A stretch of 44,952 bases of DNA, taken from contig JAYSRU010000085.1 in NCBI GenBank assembly GCA_043720875.1, positions 1 through 44,952 of the forward strand, read 5' to 3'. The notes under the pieces are model-generated. The model was not told the DNA's origin and searched no databases. It was given only the letters and a program-made list of their open reading frames with translations. The stretch's first letter is position 1. Every line of letters starts with the position of its first letter. A program made the translations under genes and the position numbers. The stretch is from JAYSRU01 sp043720875. Its GTDB lineage: Bacteria > Bacteroidota > Bacteroidia > Flavobacteriales_D > Crocinitomicaceae. This document shows positions 44,192 through 44,952 of the stretch, piece after piece.

Positions 44192-44952
44192 AAATCACAC
44201 TCCTTTTTTGTTTAAGCATCTGTAAGTTCACGTTTGCACAGTTCATCACGTTCAACAACATTTATACAAATAATGGTTATGATTATGGTAAAGGTATTTG
44301 CCAATTACCCGATAGCAGCTATGCTTTAACTGGGGGTTCAAGTAGTTTTAATGAAGGCCCATCTGATGCATTTCTGGCATTAATAGATAGTAATGGAATT
44401 TACAAATGGTCTAAAAGTTATGGCGGAACAGAGACGGATTGGGGAATGCGCGTAAATCACGTACCAAATTATGGCTATTACATTTCTGGTGTTACCAACT
44501 CATTTGGGGCAGGAGGATATGATTTCATGTTGGTTAAAACGGATGAAAATGGGACGCAAGAATGGATGAAAACTTTCGGTGGGTTACAATGGGAGAACCT
44601 ACATGACGCAATCATGTTAGCAGATACTGGTATGTTGTTGGTGGGTGAGACAAAAAGCCAAGGTCACGGTGCAGAAGATTTATTTATAGTTCGGACAGAT
44701 AAAAATGGAAACACGCTTTGGTCGAACTCATACGGTACAGCAGGAACAGATATTGCTTTTGGCGTTCAACAATGGAATCTAGATACTGTCTTGATCGTTG
44801 GTCAAACTTGGAATCAAGACTCTCTGAATCTCAAAGCTTTTATGATGACCTTAAGAACAAATGGTGATTCACTAAAATCAACCCAATATTCAGGAAAAGG
44901 TCCTACTTGTTTTCACGACATCAATATTAATGGAACCCGCGTGAACATGGTT
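44188..44952 (+). CDS. Exported propeller-like repeat protein, truncated by the window end
   Basis: The frame starts at the ATG at 44188 and stays open to 44952 (255 codons visible, no stop). It begins with a signal peptide (MKITLLFCLSICKFTFAQ). Repeats of about 50-55 residues then follow, with a core like G-x-D-x-W/F-L-x-K/R-T-D-x-N-G and preceded by Y-x-x-x-G-x-T/S (seen at AFLALIDSNG, FMLVKTDENG, LFIVRTDKNG). This is the style of delta-60/YD-type beta-propeller proteins common in Bacteroidota secreted proteins, often ended by a T9SS sorting domain, which would lie outside this window. It overlaps the barrel gene by 4 bases. Confidence 0.75.
   Translation, partial: MKITLLFCLSICKFTFAQFITFNNIYTNNGYDYGKGICQLPDSSYALTGGSSSFNEGPSDAFLALIDSNGIYKWSKSYGGTETDWGMRVNHVPNYGYYISGVTNSFGAGGYDFMLVKTDENGTQEWMKTFGGLQWENLHDAIMLADTGMLLVGETKSQGHGAEDLFIVRTDKNGNTLWSNSYGTAGTDIAFGVQQWNLDTVLIVGQTWNQDSLNLKAFMMTLRTNGDSLKSTQYSGKGPTCFHDININGTRVNMV

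Overview
The window looks like chromosome of a Bacteroidota bacterium, most likely of the Flavobacteriales. The signs are low G+C, promoters of the TTG-N18/22-TAnnTTTG type instead of -35/-10 boxes, weak or absent Shine-Dalgarno sequences, type IX secretion (T9SS) cargo with type A and type B C-terminal sorting domains, a PorP/SprF-family protein, a PorE-like OmpA protein, and a sphingolipid/sulfonolipid-type alpha-oxoamine synthase. Genus cannot be fixed; a Crocinitomicaceae/Fluviicola-like organism is a guess from gene style.

Layout. 1-75: 3' end of a tRNA and its terminator. 184-3509: single-chain MmeI-type restriction-modification enzyme with a translationally coupled protein of unknown function. 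3578-4617: two minus-strand genes (SRPBCC/AHSA1 protein, lipoprotein). 4877-8257: fused isobutyryl-CoA mutase IcmF. 8414-9806: three overlapping genes that read as toxin, XRE antitoxin and SecB-fold chaperone, a tripartite toxin-antitoxin-chaperone (TAC) operon. 9839-13884: lipoprotein, YiiX-type cysteine hydrolase, alpha-oxoamine synthase, a half-size DUF1456 protein, a DUF4199-like membrane protein and an NTF2-like protein. 13886-15630 (minus): mpl and a small membrane protein. 15832-18292: lpd and hemH. 18410-19525: T9SS type A protein. 19653-21708 (minus): fabD, msrA, lipoprotein msrB. 21821-23005: MFS transporter. 23150-34156: secreted-protein region with a 1903-residue propeller/Ig-like repeat protein, two sister cargo proteins carrying different sorting domains, and a PorP/SprF protein. 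34279-36710: ACMSD-type decarboxylase and a GT39-like membrane glycosyltransferase. 36779-39995 (minus): PorE-like OmpA protein and TPR protein. 40139-41347: thiolase. 41397-44952: overlapping lipoprotein, beta-barrel and secreted repeat-protein genes; the last runs off the window.

How the parts fit. Defence and addiction functions (MmeI-type enzyme, TAC operon) flank ordinary metabolism (IcmF, lipid synthesis, cell-wall recycling, heme). The second half is dominated by the cell envelope: four genes encode T9SS-sorted proteins, one directly followed by a PorP/SprF partner, and further envelope lipoproteins, TPR and OmpA proteins lie nearby. No stretch above 300 bases lacks a gene. The longest gaps (4618-4876, 15631-15831, 8258-8413, 35-183) hold promoters, terminators or nothing recognisable. 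I saw no CRISPR array, insertion sequence, integrase or rRNA. The strongest candidate for an under-described system is the TAC operon at 8414-9806.
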